In this document: positions 1 through 7,855 of the stretch, in pieces
Layout: every line of letters begins with the position of its first letter
Position numbering within the stretch: the first letter of the stretch is position 1
Assembly: GCA_033791605.1 (NCBI GenBank)
Contig: JASJGJ010000094.1
Span: 62,001 to 126,000 of the forward strand
Origin: Porticoccus sp033791605
Lineage (GTDB): Bacteria > Pseudomonadota > Gammaproteobacteria > Pseudomonadales > Porticoccaceae
DNA: 64,000 nt
Direction of reading: 5' to 3'
Notes under the pieces: generated by a model
Seen by the model: only the letters and a program-made list of their open reading frames with translations
What the model was told of the DNA's origin: nothing
Database searches by the model: none
Position numbers and translations under genes: made by a program

Positions 1-1553
1 CAGAGTTTCGAGAACGTTCCTCCTTGGCACAAATGCTGCTAACTCAACTAGAAGAAATCACCAGCTATGTAAACCCTGAACTGGTCGCCATCGGCAAAGA
101 AAAGCTTCATCATTTTCTGAATAGTTCCGATACGCTGAAAGACCATGATTTTTCTATACTCAACACTCTCCGTCAGGCTGAGCATATTCTCAGTCCAGAA
201 GAAGAGCGCATTATCGCCGCATCTTCTGACGCTCTAAGTACCGCCTCCAATGCCTATGAAATACTCACCAATGCCGAAATACCCTGGCCAGAAATAACCT
301 TGTCTGACGGTGAAAAAATTAGGCTCGATGCATCTGGTTACGGACAAGCCAGAACCTCTGCTATTCGCGAAGATCGTAAAGCGGTCTTTCAAGCTTTTTG
401 GGAGACATTTCAGGGCTACCGGCAAACGCTGGCCATTACCTTAGAAGGGCAAGTTAAGAACGACGTATTGATTGCAAAACTCAGAGGTTTCGACTCATCT
501 CTTCAACGAGCCTTAGCTGACGACAATATCCCTGAGGGCGTCTATCGGGCACTGGTCACTACGGTAGACGACGAAATAGAAAGCCTTCACCGGTTCATCG
601 CTCTGCGTCAACGCATGTTGAAAATTAACGAGTCTCATTACTACGATGTTTATCCCTCTGTTATTTCCCTCGACAAACACTATAGTCTCGAGGAAACAAA
701 AAAACTCACCATTGAGGCATTACAACCCTTAGGCAAGGACTACATTGACACCTTTACGGAAGCGGTGAATAAAAACTGGATGCACGTATACCCCAGCCCT
801 GGAAAACGCAGTGGAGCCTATGTCATGGGTGCTGCCTATGATATCCACCCCTACGTACTGCTGAATTTTGACAATACGCTGGAGTCTGTGAGTACCTTTG
901 CCCACGAATGGGGCCATGCAATGCATTCATTACTCGCCAATCAAAACCAACCCTATAGTAAAGCTGGATACGCCACCTTTATTGCCGAAATAGCATCTAC
1001 AGCCAATGAAGTTCTGCTGTTTGATTACCTTCGGAAAAATGCGGCCAACGACCAAGAACGCCTGTATTACCTGTTCAAAGAGCTGTCACAAATTCGAGGG
1101 ACCTTCTTCCGTCAAACTCAGTTTGCCGAATTTGAATTGGCTATCCATGAGGAAGTTGAAAATGGGGGTGCTCTTTCTGGTGACAAGCTCAACACCATGT
1201 ATGGCGACATTCTCAAACGTTATTACGGTCATGACAAAGGCATCATGAACATCGACGAGCTTTATACCGTCGAATGGGCCTTCATCCCCCACTTCTACCG
1301 CAACTTCTACGTGTATCAATATGCCACATCGATATCGGCCGCCTACTATCTGACCGATAAAATATTGCGTGATGGCGAAGTAGCCCAACATAATTTTCTT
1401 AATATTCTGCGAGCAGGTGGTTCTGACTACCCTTACAGCATACTCCTCAATGCCGGTGTAGACATGGCCTCTCCTGACGTCTATGAAGCCGTCATTCGTC
1501 GAATGAATACCCTAATGGACGAAGTAGAAACAATTCTCGACAAACAAACCTAG
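1..1553 (+). CDS. pepF: M3 family oligoendopeptidase F (5' end outside window)
   Basis: Zinc metallopeptidase of family M3 that cleaves oligopeptides, probably in the cytoplasm. The reading frame is open to the first base of the window (reading EFRERSS before a TTG at 24), so the N-terminus is cut off; 516 residues are visible against about 600 for the family. The catalytic HEWGH (HExxH) begins at about base 903, and the third zinc ligand is the Glu of AEIAST about 24 residues later. The C-terminal part, with the YQYATS segment, is complete. A strong terminator follows. Family assignment is secure; the exact peptide substrates are not visible. Confidence 0.93.
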   Translation, partial: EFRERSSLAQMLLTQLEEITSYVNPELVAIGKEKLHHFLNSSDTLKDHDFSILNTLRQAEHILSPEEERIIAASSDALSTASNAYEILTNAEIPWPEITLSDGEKIRLDASGYGQARTSAIREDRKAVFQAFWETFQGYRQTLAITLEGQVKNDVLIAKLRGFDSSLQRALADDNIPEGVYRALVTTVDDEIESLHRFIALRQRMLKINESHYYDVYPSVISLDKHYSLEETKKLTIEALQPLGKDYIDTFTEAVNKNWMHVYPSPGKRSGAYVMGAAYDIHPYVLLNFDNTLESVSTFAHEWGHAMHSLLANQNQPYSKAGYATFIAEIASTANEVLLFDYLRKNAANDQERLYYLFKELSQIRGTFFRQTQFAEFELAIHEEVENGGALSGDKLNTMYGDILKRYYGHDKGIMNIDELYTVEWAFIPHFYRNFYVYQYATSISAAYYLTDKILRDGEVAQHNFLNILRAGGSDYPYSILLNAGVDMASPDVYEAVIRRMNTLMDEVETILDKQT

Positions 1554-1587
1554 GGACTGTACAAAAAACTAACCACCCAAAAGAGTT

Positions 1588-1621
1588 GAAAAAAAAGCGC
1601 TACTTTGTGGCGCTTTTTTTA
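1588..1621 (+). terminator. Rho-independent terminator after pepF
   Basis: AAAAAAGCGC and GCGCTTTTTT form a 10-bp stem around a nine-base loop and run into seven T residues. It lies 35 bases after the pepF stop codon. Confidence 0.85.
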
Positions 1622-1695
1622 TCTCTGGGTCAACCAAAACGTCATGAATACGTTTATTCCTATGAACTCAATAAATAGTCACAAAAGGACGTAAC

Positions 1696-2016
1696 ATGAA
1701 AATACTTATTATCCTTCTCGCCAGTTTTGGGCTTGCTACCGTTGTCTGGGCTGAAAAAGGACAGGAAAGACCGCACGATGGAAAACACCCTGTTGGAAAA
1801 ATGATGTTTAAAAAAATGGACACTGACAATAATGGCTCTATCACAGTAGAAGAGCATGAAGCAGGCTTGCAAAAAATGATAGAGAGGCGCAGAGCACATT
1901 TTTCCAAGATGGATAAAAATAGTGATGGTGTTGTAACTAAAGCGGAAGCAAAAGAAGCCCATGAACAAATGGGTAAAAAATGTCGGAAGAAAGGACAAGT
2001 AGAAGTAGAGAAATAA
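1696..2016 (+). CDS. Secreted two-EF-hand calcium-binding protein
   Basis: Small exported protein of 106 residues. Residues 1-19 form a signal peptide ending in VWA. Two canonical 12-residue EF-hand loops follow: DTDNNGSITVEE (about 42-53) and DKNSDGVVTKAE (about 73-84), each with acidic or polar residues at positions 1, 3, 5, 9 and a Glu at 12, so Ca2+ binding is well supported. The C-terminus is Lys/Glu-rich. An AAGGA ribosome site lies six bases before the ATG. It stands alone between two terminators, so it is probably transcribed by itself. Partner and physiological role are unknown; it probably acts in the periplasm. Confidence 0.85.
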   Translation: MKILIILLASFGLATVVWAEKGQERPHDGKHPVGKMMFKKMDTDNNGSITVEEHEAGLQKMIERRRAHFSKMDKNSDGVVTKAEAKEAHEQMGKKCRKKGQVEVEK

Positions 2017-2036
2017 TCTGTTATTATTTTCCCCAT

Positions 2037-2077
2037 AAAAAAGGGCCAGAAGATTATGTCTATCTGGCCCTTTTTTT
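2037..2077. terminator. Bidirectional terminator between EF-hand and PEP-CTERM genes
   Basis: AAGGGCCAGA and TCTGGCCCTT pair around a short loop, with an A-run on one side and a T-run on the other, so the hairpin can end transcription from both convergent genes. Confidence 0.85.
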
Positions 2078-2084
2078 ATTTATA

Positions 2085-2121
2085 CGGTCATCAAAAAAAC
2101 GTTACAAACCTTTGATGACCG
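2085..2121. repeat. Perfect 11-bp inverted repeat
   Basis: CGGTCATCAAA and TTTGATGACCG are exact inverted copies separated by 15 bases. The element lies just after the stop codon of the PEP-CTERM gene on the minus strand, next to the bidirectional terminator. There is no T-run after it on either strand, so it is probably a 3' mRNA structure or protein site rather than a second terminator. Confidence 0.6.
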
Positions 2122-2138
2122 CACTTACATCATATTGG

Positions 2139-2756
2139 TTACGCTTTTTTGCGACGCTGGCAAACACCAAACGAAAACAAACCTAAACTCATAAGAACAA
2201 GTGTTGTTGGTACAGGAACATGGCCAACTACATCATTCTCACCGAAAAGCCTAAATGGAATGTACGCTGAATCACGAACGAATGTAGCATCACCCCGAGT
2301 TTGCCATACACCATTACCACTAGAATTAGGCATGAAATGGTTATATGAATAAATACTTAAATAGTAGGTGCCTGCATTAAAGGCTAAGTCTACGAGGTCT
2401 GCATAAAATGTAGAGTTGACATTGCTGTTGTTGTTAGTAACAACATCACTCCAAGTAAACGTTGATGATGCAATCAACCCCGATCCAACGGCTGAGCTGA
2501 ACGAAATAGTAATATCATTAGAAGTATCAGTGCCCGCGTAATAAGCGGCATCCCACTCAATTCCACCAATAACAGTATTCGCGCTGAGGGTAAAATCATC
2601 ATAAACAGTCCACCCACCGCCCGAACAATCTGAACAATACCCACCTGTATGAGTAGTACTTGATCCATTGTTGTAAACTACGGCAGCATTTAACTGGCCA
2701 CAAAATAAGAATAACGAAGTCAACGTTAGCAAACTGCTAGCAATAAAACGCTTCAT
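2139..2756 (-). CDS. PEP-CTERM sorting domain protein
   Basis: Exported surface protein of 205 residues. It has an N-terminal signal peptide (about 1-24, ending LNA), a Ser/Thr/Asn/Gly-rich beta-type body, and a C-terminal tripartite tail: VPVP near residue 180, a hydrophobic stretch, then a basic cluster QRRKKA. This matches PEP-CTERM sorting signals, which exosortase recognises, although the usual VPEP is VPVP here. Two Cys pairs (CSDCS near 42-45 and the tail Cys) are present. No exosortase is in this window. Function of the body is unknown; such proteins are generally linked to exopolysaccharide or biofilm matrix. Confidence 0.8.
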   Translation of the reverse strand: MKRFIASSLLTLTSLFLFCGQLNAAVVYNNGSSTTHTGGYCSDCSGGGWTVYDDFTLSANTVIGGIEWDAAYYAGTDTSNDITISFSSAVGSGLIASSTFTWSDVVTNNNSNVNSTFYADLVDLAFNAGTYYLSIYSYNHFMPNSSGNGVWQTRGDATFVRDSAYIPFRLFGENDVVGHVPVPTTLVLMSLGLFSFGVCQRRKKA

Positions 2757-3131
2757 CTAAAAACCCCTTTAAATATTATAATTAAGTATCAATTCTCAAT
2801 CTAAGCAAAATATATGCCAAAAAATATTTCCATAAAATTCAAATAGATGCATTTAGAAAAATCTGTGATGCCTGCGAATGTAAGGTAACCTGACACCCCT
2901 GTGAATAATATCACTTACCAACAATTTTCAAGCTACATCATTAACTCCATTGAAAACGGGCGTTATTCATAGTGCCTAAATATAGGATGTTAAAAACAAC
3001 CCAAACGTTTGCCTTCCTGCCCCAAAATATTTCATATATCGGCATAATCTGCACCAAGCTAGCACATATATCAAACCTCCAACGAACCAAATTGTCCATC
3101 AACTCTTTGTAAATAAAGGAATTTATACTTA
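2757..3131. other. Non-coding region between PEP-CTERM gene and porin promoter
   Basis: AT-rich stretch with no convincing reading frame. It must hold the minus-strand promoter of the PEP-CTERM gene and any upstream activator site for the sigma-54-type promoter that follows. I see no repeat or RNA gene in it. Confidence 0.5.
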
Positions 3132-3147
3132 TGGCACACTATTTGTA
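3132..3147 (+). promoter_or_regulatory. Candidate sigma-54 (RpoN) promoter
   Basis: TGGCAC, five bases, then TTGTA matches the -24/-12 consensus (TGGCAC-N5-TTGCW) at all defined positions except the last C, which is T. It points towards the outer-membrane protein gene, with a predicted start near 3157, about 96 bases before the ATG. Activator sites were not identified. Confidence 0.55.
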
Positions 3148-3183
3148 TTAACTACAAGTGAAATTGCTTTCTGTTGGGTAACG

Positions 3184-3227
3184 AAGCCCGTTCTTGCCAT
3201 ATGGCGGGCGGGCTTTTCTGTTTTTTG
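3184..3227 (+). terminator. Terminator-like hairpin in the porin leader
   Basis: AAGCCCG (3184-3190) pairs with CGGGCTT (3209-3215) around a loop that itself contains the palindrome GCCATATGGC; TTTTCTGTTTTTT follows. It sits between the sigma-54-type promoter and the porin start with no gene before it, so it is either an attenuator or the end of a short RNA of about 70 bases. Confidence 0.55.
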
Positions 3228-3253
3228 GGGAAAAGAAAATTTAAGGCATCTAT

Positions 3254-4462
3254 ATGAAACAACAAACTCTCAAATATTCAGCGCTGGCTGCATTAATCAG
3301 TATCCACCCTTTCATAGCGGCTACCGCAGAAGAAGCAACAAGCTTCTCTGACATTCTGACCAAAAGTGAAACCAAGTTTAGCTTTCGCTATCGCTACGAG
3401 TACGTGGACGATAACAGTTCAGCCAAAGATGCTAATGCATCCACACTAAAATCTCGTATCACTTGGAGTTCAGCTGCGTACAAAGGGTTCTCAGGTCTAG
3501 TTGAAATAGATGATGTCAGCCATATCGGTGGAGAAAATTACGCCACACCCTCTAATGGTAAAGCCGGTGAATACCCCATTGTTGCTGATCCCGATGGTAC
3601 AGACATCAATCAGGTCTATTTAAAATATAAAGGCGATAGCTTTACAGGCATTGCAGGTCGTCAGCGTATTCTACATGCAGGTCAACGTTTCGTTGGTGGT
3701 GTTGGTTGGCGTCAAAATGAGCAAACCTATGATTCTTTCCGTCTTCAACTTCCCATAGGCCCTGTTTCACTGGACTATAGCTACATTTGGGATGTAAACC
3801 GTATATTCGGGCCCGACACCAGCGGTGGTCAACCTCGCCGTTATGAATCCGATTCACACGCTGTATACGCCTCTTTCTCTCCTGCTGAAGGCCATACCAT
3901 CAGTTTATACAGTTACTTGTTAGATTTTGAAAATGCAGCAGCAAACTCTTCAGAAACCTACGGTATTGAATACAACGGAGCGATGGGGCCTGTTTCTATT
4001 GCAGCGGCCGCAGCAACTCAGTCCGACTATAAAGATAATCCGGTAGACTACGATGCTGAATACTATATGGCCGAGCTGGGCTATAAGATAAAAGGCGTTG
4101 CATTGGCGGCCGGTTACGAACAGCTGGGGAGTGACGATGGTAATTTCGCCTTTAGAACACCCCTGGCAACACTCCACAAGTTTCAAGGTTGGGCAGACCA
4201 GTTCTTAATAACCCCAGCAAACGGTATAGAAGATATCTACTTCAAGGTAGCGGGCAAAGTGGGCCCCACCAACGTTGCTATGTTTTACCACGATTTTTCT
4301 GCTGATGAAGGCAGTGCTGACTACGGTACTGAGTTTGATGCCGTTGTCACCTACCCCATCAATAAAAATATTTCGGCCCAATTGAAATATGCTAAATATG
4401 ATGCAGAAGACTTCTCAACGGACACAGACAAACTCTGGCTTACAGTAAATCTGAGCTTTTAA
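3254..4462 (+). CDS. Outer-membrane beta-barrel protein, alginate-export/porin-like
   Basis: Protein of 402 residues with a signal peptide (about 1-24, ending ATA) and alternating aromatic/polar strands throughout, ending in the LTVNLSF pattern with terminal Phe typical of outer-membrane barrels. The internal stretch GRQRI...RFVGGVGWRQNEQ (near 135-158) resembles the alginate-export (AlgE-like) porin family. It probably forms a channel for a sugar acid or another small anionic solute; the substrate cannot be read from sequence. An AAGG site precedes the ATG. The upstream sigma-54-type promoter and leader hairpin suggest tight, nutrient-dependent control. A terminator follows directly. Confidence 0.75.
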   Translation: MKQQTLKYSALAALISIHPFIAATAEEATSFSDILTKSETKFSFRYRYEYVDDNSSAKDANASTLKSRITWSSAAYKGFSGLVEIDDVSHIGGENYATPSNGKAGEYPIVADPDGTDINQVYLKYKGDSFTGIAGRQRILHAGQRFVGGVGWRQNEQTYDSFRLQLPIGPVSLDYSYIWDVNRIFGPDTSGGQPRRYESDSHAVYASFSPAEGHTISLYSYLLDFENAAANSSETYGIEYNGAMGPVSIAAAAATQSDYKDNPVDYDAEYYMAELGYKIKGVALAAGYEQLGSDDGNFAFRTPLATLHKFQGWADQFLITPANGIEDIYFKVAGKVGPTNVAMFYHDFSADEGSADYGTEFDAVVTYPINKNISAQLKYAKYDAEDFSTDTDKLWLTVNLSF

Positions 4463-4476
4463 GATTTATATGGCAT

Positions 4477-4521
4477 GCGGGGCCTAAATGCTTCTCCGGT
4501 TTTTCTGGCCCCGCTTTTTTA
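4477..4521 (+). terminator. Terminator after the porin gene
   Basis: GCGGGGCC and GGCCCCGC form an 8-bp GC-rich stem followed by TTTTTT, 15 bases after the stop codon. Confidence 0.85.
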
Positions 4522-5015
4522 TCAAATAGTACTGACTGTTGAAAAAGATACTAATTGTTATCGACAGGAGAAAAAGAAATCCACAATTCTATATGACGAA
4601 TGCCTCAGAGAAACGACTTTTATGTATTATGTTGGTAGATGAACAATGGCACTGCCGCCACCCTAGATGAAATATTAGATATTGGGATTGCTAAACTAGA
4701 GTTGGCCTGGCACAGGCAAAAGACCCTGAATTTATCCATTATCGGCAACAAGTGCTGAAGTTCTTGTAGGAGAAATAAAAAAAGTCGTCATCCTAAAAGT
4801 AGTTAACGCGAAAAGGAGCATAATACGGCAGCAGCCTAAGGAGACTCTTTAATCTATCTACGGTTTTCCGCCAATAGGAGCAACGGTGCTGCATTATCTC
4901 AATTTCAAACCATACATAAGAACACTTCCAATCTCGTGTACTGAATGATGAGGAGTTAAAAAATTAATGAATCAATAGTGACGAAAAATTCTATCAAGAG
5001 AGAATAGACAACCAC
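4522..5015. other. Gene-free region with possible decayed coding sequence
   Basis: About 490 bases with no convincing gene. Short overlapping open stretches occur on the plus strand, for example 39 codons from the ATG at 4639 to 4758 and a 25-codon frame ending near 4669, each broken by stops. This pattern would fit an old gene remnant, but I cannot assign a parent family, and chance is also possible. Confidence 0.35.
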
Positions 5016-7079
5016 CTAAACCAACTCACAAACACTTGTATTATTCAGCTGCAACTCAATAAAATTTTGATACTCCAATACACTAACAGGCTTACTAAAA
5101 TAAAACCCTTGAAATTCAAGGCAACCATGTTGTAGCAAATATTGCAGCTGCTCTTCTGTTTCAACCCCTTCCGCAATGACTTTCATGTTCAAATTTTTCG
5201 CCATAGAAATAATTGTTTCCACTAAAGATGCCTGCCGACTATCTTCGTCAATTTGAAGAGTAAAACTCTTATCGATTTTGATTCTATCAATGGGCAATTG
5301 ATTCAAATATGCAAGACATGAATAACCTGTTCCAAAATCGTCAATAGCGAGGGGGAATCCAAGATTTGATAACTCCTTCAGTTTTTCGATAGCATCCAGC
5401 TCACTTTCAACAAGTAAGCTTTCCGTGAGTTCAAAGTGAATGAGACTTGTTTCGATGGGAAATTTTTGTAATAGTTTTTTCACGCCCTCTAAAAGATCTG
5501 GACGCTGAAACTGTTTAGCACTTAAGTTAACTGCGAGGGGCAACACATTTTCCGCACCATATTTTTCTGACCATTGATGCACTAAATGGAAGGCCTCTTC
5601 AAAAACCCACATCCCAATATTATGTATAGTTCCTGACTGTTCTGCGAGAGGAATAAACTCAGCAGGTGAAACCAGTCCTAGCTCTTCATTGTTCCACCTC
5701 AATAATACCTCAGCTCCAATAATATTTTTCTCAGCATCATATTGAGGCTGTATGTTTAAATAGAACTCATTATTTTCTATGGCTCGACTTAGCATGGCTT
5801 GTATATGATTTATACGAGTATGCTCGGCTCGCATTTCCTCACAAAACACTTTTATCGTATTTTTTTCCTTTGCCTTGGCATAGTACATTGCCAAGTCTGC
5901 TTCATTAAAAGTATCTACCCAATTAGTATTACCAGAATAAAAATAAGTAATACCAATACTGACGCCTAATTGTATGTGATGAGAATCAAGGAGATAGGAT
6001 TTTAAAATAGCTTCTTTGATATTCACGGCCAACTGATCCGTCTTTTCTAGCAGTATTTCCTCATCACCAACCTTCTCCGACATGAGCAAAACAGCAAACT
6101 CATCACCACCCAAACGTACGACAAAACCATCATCCTGGGCCGTCTCCCTGATCCGACTAGCGACCATTCTGAGCAACTCATCACCTACAGCATGACCCAA
6201 CGTATCATTAACAGTTTTGAAGTTATCCAGATCAATAAAAAGTAACCCGCCATAGCGGCGTTCCTCATCGTGCTCCAATCGATCAAAGAACTCCTGTAAG
6301 GCTTGGCGATTATGTAGCTTGGTCAACTGGTCGCGAAGTGCCTGCCCTTCTATCAACTCTTGATAAATTTTACGTTCAGTAATATCAGTATATGAACCCA
6401 TGATACCAATCACTTCTTCATCGTGATTACGAATCGGCACCTTACTGGTTTGCAACCAGTTAACCTTTCCATCAAGACGAGTTTGGGGTTCTTCTATATT
6501 GAGCTTGGGTTGACCTGACGACATCACCTGTTCGTCATCTGTAACAAAATGATCTGATTCACGATCAGAAAAAAAATCGTAATCCGTGCGCCCAACAAGC
6601 TGCTCGCTACTTGTTAAACCACAGTCTGCCAAAAACAAATGGTTGCCACCAAGATATTTACCGCTGCGATCCTTCCAAAATACCTTGGAAGGAATACAAT
6701 CCAGAACCCTTTGCAGAATATCCTCATTTTTATAGTTTTCCAGAATCACTGCGTGAGCGCCGGGGAACATATAGGGATAAAGATACAGCGTGTGTGTACG
6801 ATCTAGTGAATCCACAATAGTGGAACAACAAACGGGTGTATCGTGAGGAAGAGGAAAATGTTTTTTTTCGAAGCTTTTGGCGACCAAACCAGACAGCTCC
6901 GCAAAAGACAACTGATTGAGACTAAGATTATTAGTACTCTTTAAAAATTCTTCATTTTTGGCGTATATTTCACCGGCTAAATTTACCAGAAGAACGGGGT
7001 CTGATAGCTTATTAACAAAAGCCAATGCCCTGTCATCAAACTTCGCACAAACTGTCTCCATATCCCTGTCACCGCTCAT
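5016..7079 (-). CDS. PAS-PAS-GGDEF-EAL cyclic-di-GMP signalling protein
   Basis: Protein of 687 residues that could both make and degrade c-di-GMP. The order is an N-terminal PAS-like region (about 15-115), a second PAS with PAC (about 120-240, ending in TDITERK), GGDEF (about 245-410, intact GGDEF at 324-328) and EAL (about 420-680). The EAL signature reads EVL at 457-459, but later catalytic segments (LTES, DDFGTGYS at 580-587, IAEGVE) are intact, so phosphodiesterase activity is plausible. No membrane segment is seen, so it is probably a cytoplasmic sensor. It is a single gene with no obvious operon partner. Ligand of the PAS domains is unknown. Confidence 0.92.
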   Translation of the reverse strand: MSGDRDMETVCAKFDDRALAFVNKLSDPVLLVNLAGEIYAKNEEFLKSTNNLSLNQLSFAELSGLVAKSFEKKHFPLPHDTPVCCSTIVDSLDRTHTLYLYPYMFPGAHAVILENYKNEDILQRVLDCIPSKVFWKDRSGKYLGGNHLFLADCGLTSSEQLVGRTDYDFFSDRESDHFVTDDEQVMSSGQPKLNIEEPQTRLDGKVNWLQTSKVPIRNHDEEVIGIMGSYTDITERKIYQELIEGQALRDQLTKLHNRQALQEFFDRLEHDEERRYGGLLFIDLDNFKTVNDTLGHAVGDELLRMVASRIRETAQDDGFVVRLGGDEFAVLLMSEKVGDEEILLEKTDQLAVNIKEAILKSYLLDSHHIQLGVSIGITYFYSGNTNWVDTFNEADLAMYYAKAKEKNTIKVFCEEMRAEHTRINHIQAMLSRAIENNEFYLNIQPQYDAEKNIIGAEVLLRWNNEELGLVSPAEFIPLAEQSGTIHNIGMWVFEEAFHLVHQWSEKYGAENVLPLAVNLSAKQFQRPDLLEGVKKLLQKFPIETSLIHFELTESLLVESELDAIEKLKELSNLGFPLAIDDFGTGYSCLAYLNQLPIDRIKIDKSFTLQIDEDSRQASLVETIISMAKNLNMKVIAEGVETEEQLQYLLQHGCLEFQGFYFSKPVSVLEYQNFIELQLNNTSVCELV

Positions 7080-7474
7080 GACAACTCCCTGCTTACAACT
7101 CTATACACATAAACAATGAATACAAATCACTTAACTTTTAAAGTTAATACAACTAATTCCATAAATATTTTATGTATAGAGTATAGGAAGTTATGGGTTG
7201 ATAACAACGAGAATCCTTCACATTGGGACTTCATACGCAAAACCTTCTGCCATAAGCCAACCGCCTATAATGTTTTTTCTATTTTCTCCTAAAATTGGCT
7301 GATCTCAAGTGTAGTTAAAAAGGTAGAAGCTCGCTAAAGGTCATGTAACAAAAACTTATCACGCCCGACAGAAAATAAGGTCTAAACCTGTCTAGATGAT
7401 TAGTCCCTGCTCACAAAAACTGTCCAGAAAAACACAAAAAGAGAAAACTTCAAAATGGAAATAAGGAGAAATCT
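7080..7474. other. Non-coding region between GGDEF/EAL gene and SRP RNA
   Basis: AT-rich sequence of about 395 bases. It must hold the promoter of the GGDEF-EAL gene and the 3' processing or termination region of the SRP RNA (T-rich on the minus strand near 7400-7470). No reading frame or clear hairpin terminator is seen. Confidence 0.5.
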
Positions 7475-7589
7475 GGTGGCTTCCCCTGCCAGCCACACCT
7501 CGGCACATGATATAACTACTACCGTTGCTCCCTTCCGGGCCTGGCGGGGTTCGCAGTCGATCATTGCGAGGGGACCAACAGGGGTCACC
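7475..7589 (-). ncRNA. ffs: Signal recognition particle 4.5S RNA
   Basis: On the minus strand this gives a short bacterial SRP RNA. The conserved Ffh-binding tip GGAAGGGAGCA contains the GGAA tetraloop and the asymmetric AGCA side. The two ends pair (GGTG...CACC, then ACCCCTG against CAGGGG), as expected for the closing hairpin, and the length of about 115 bases matches the small gammaproteobacterial type lacking the Alu domain. The exact ends are set by the outer pairing and may be off by a few bases. It is a single-copy stable RNA acting with Ffh and FtsY in membrane protein targeting. Confidence 0.93.
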
Positions 7590-7855
7590 ATAAACTGATT
7601 GGTTCGATAGCTAGCACGCTTTAAATTCAGACTTAACTGAACAAGCCGTATGGGGCGTTATCGAACCTTATTCGTATGTATTGATACGGGTGCGCATTAT
7701 GGTCGGTTCGTCGGCGCATTTCAATACAGCTTTTTAAACTGGCTCCTGAATTTCGGGCTAGCACTGTAACCCATCCTTCCCTAACATAGGGTTAAAGCAA
7801 GTGAGGCACAAAGACCTCCATTAAGAGTATTGAAAAACAGGTGTTTAAAACCGGT

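Noticed and set aside
1660..2036. Two minus-strand frames of 112 and 122 codons
   Set aside because: They are antisense to the EF-hand gene, which has a signal peptide, two perfect calcium loops and a ribosome site.
7400..7591. Minus-strand 63-codon frame
   Set aside because: It lies across the SRP RNA, whose sequence and pairing explain the conservation.
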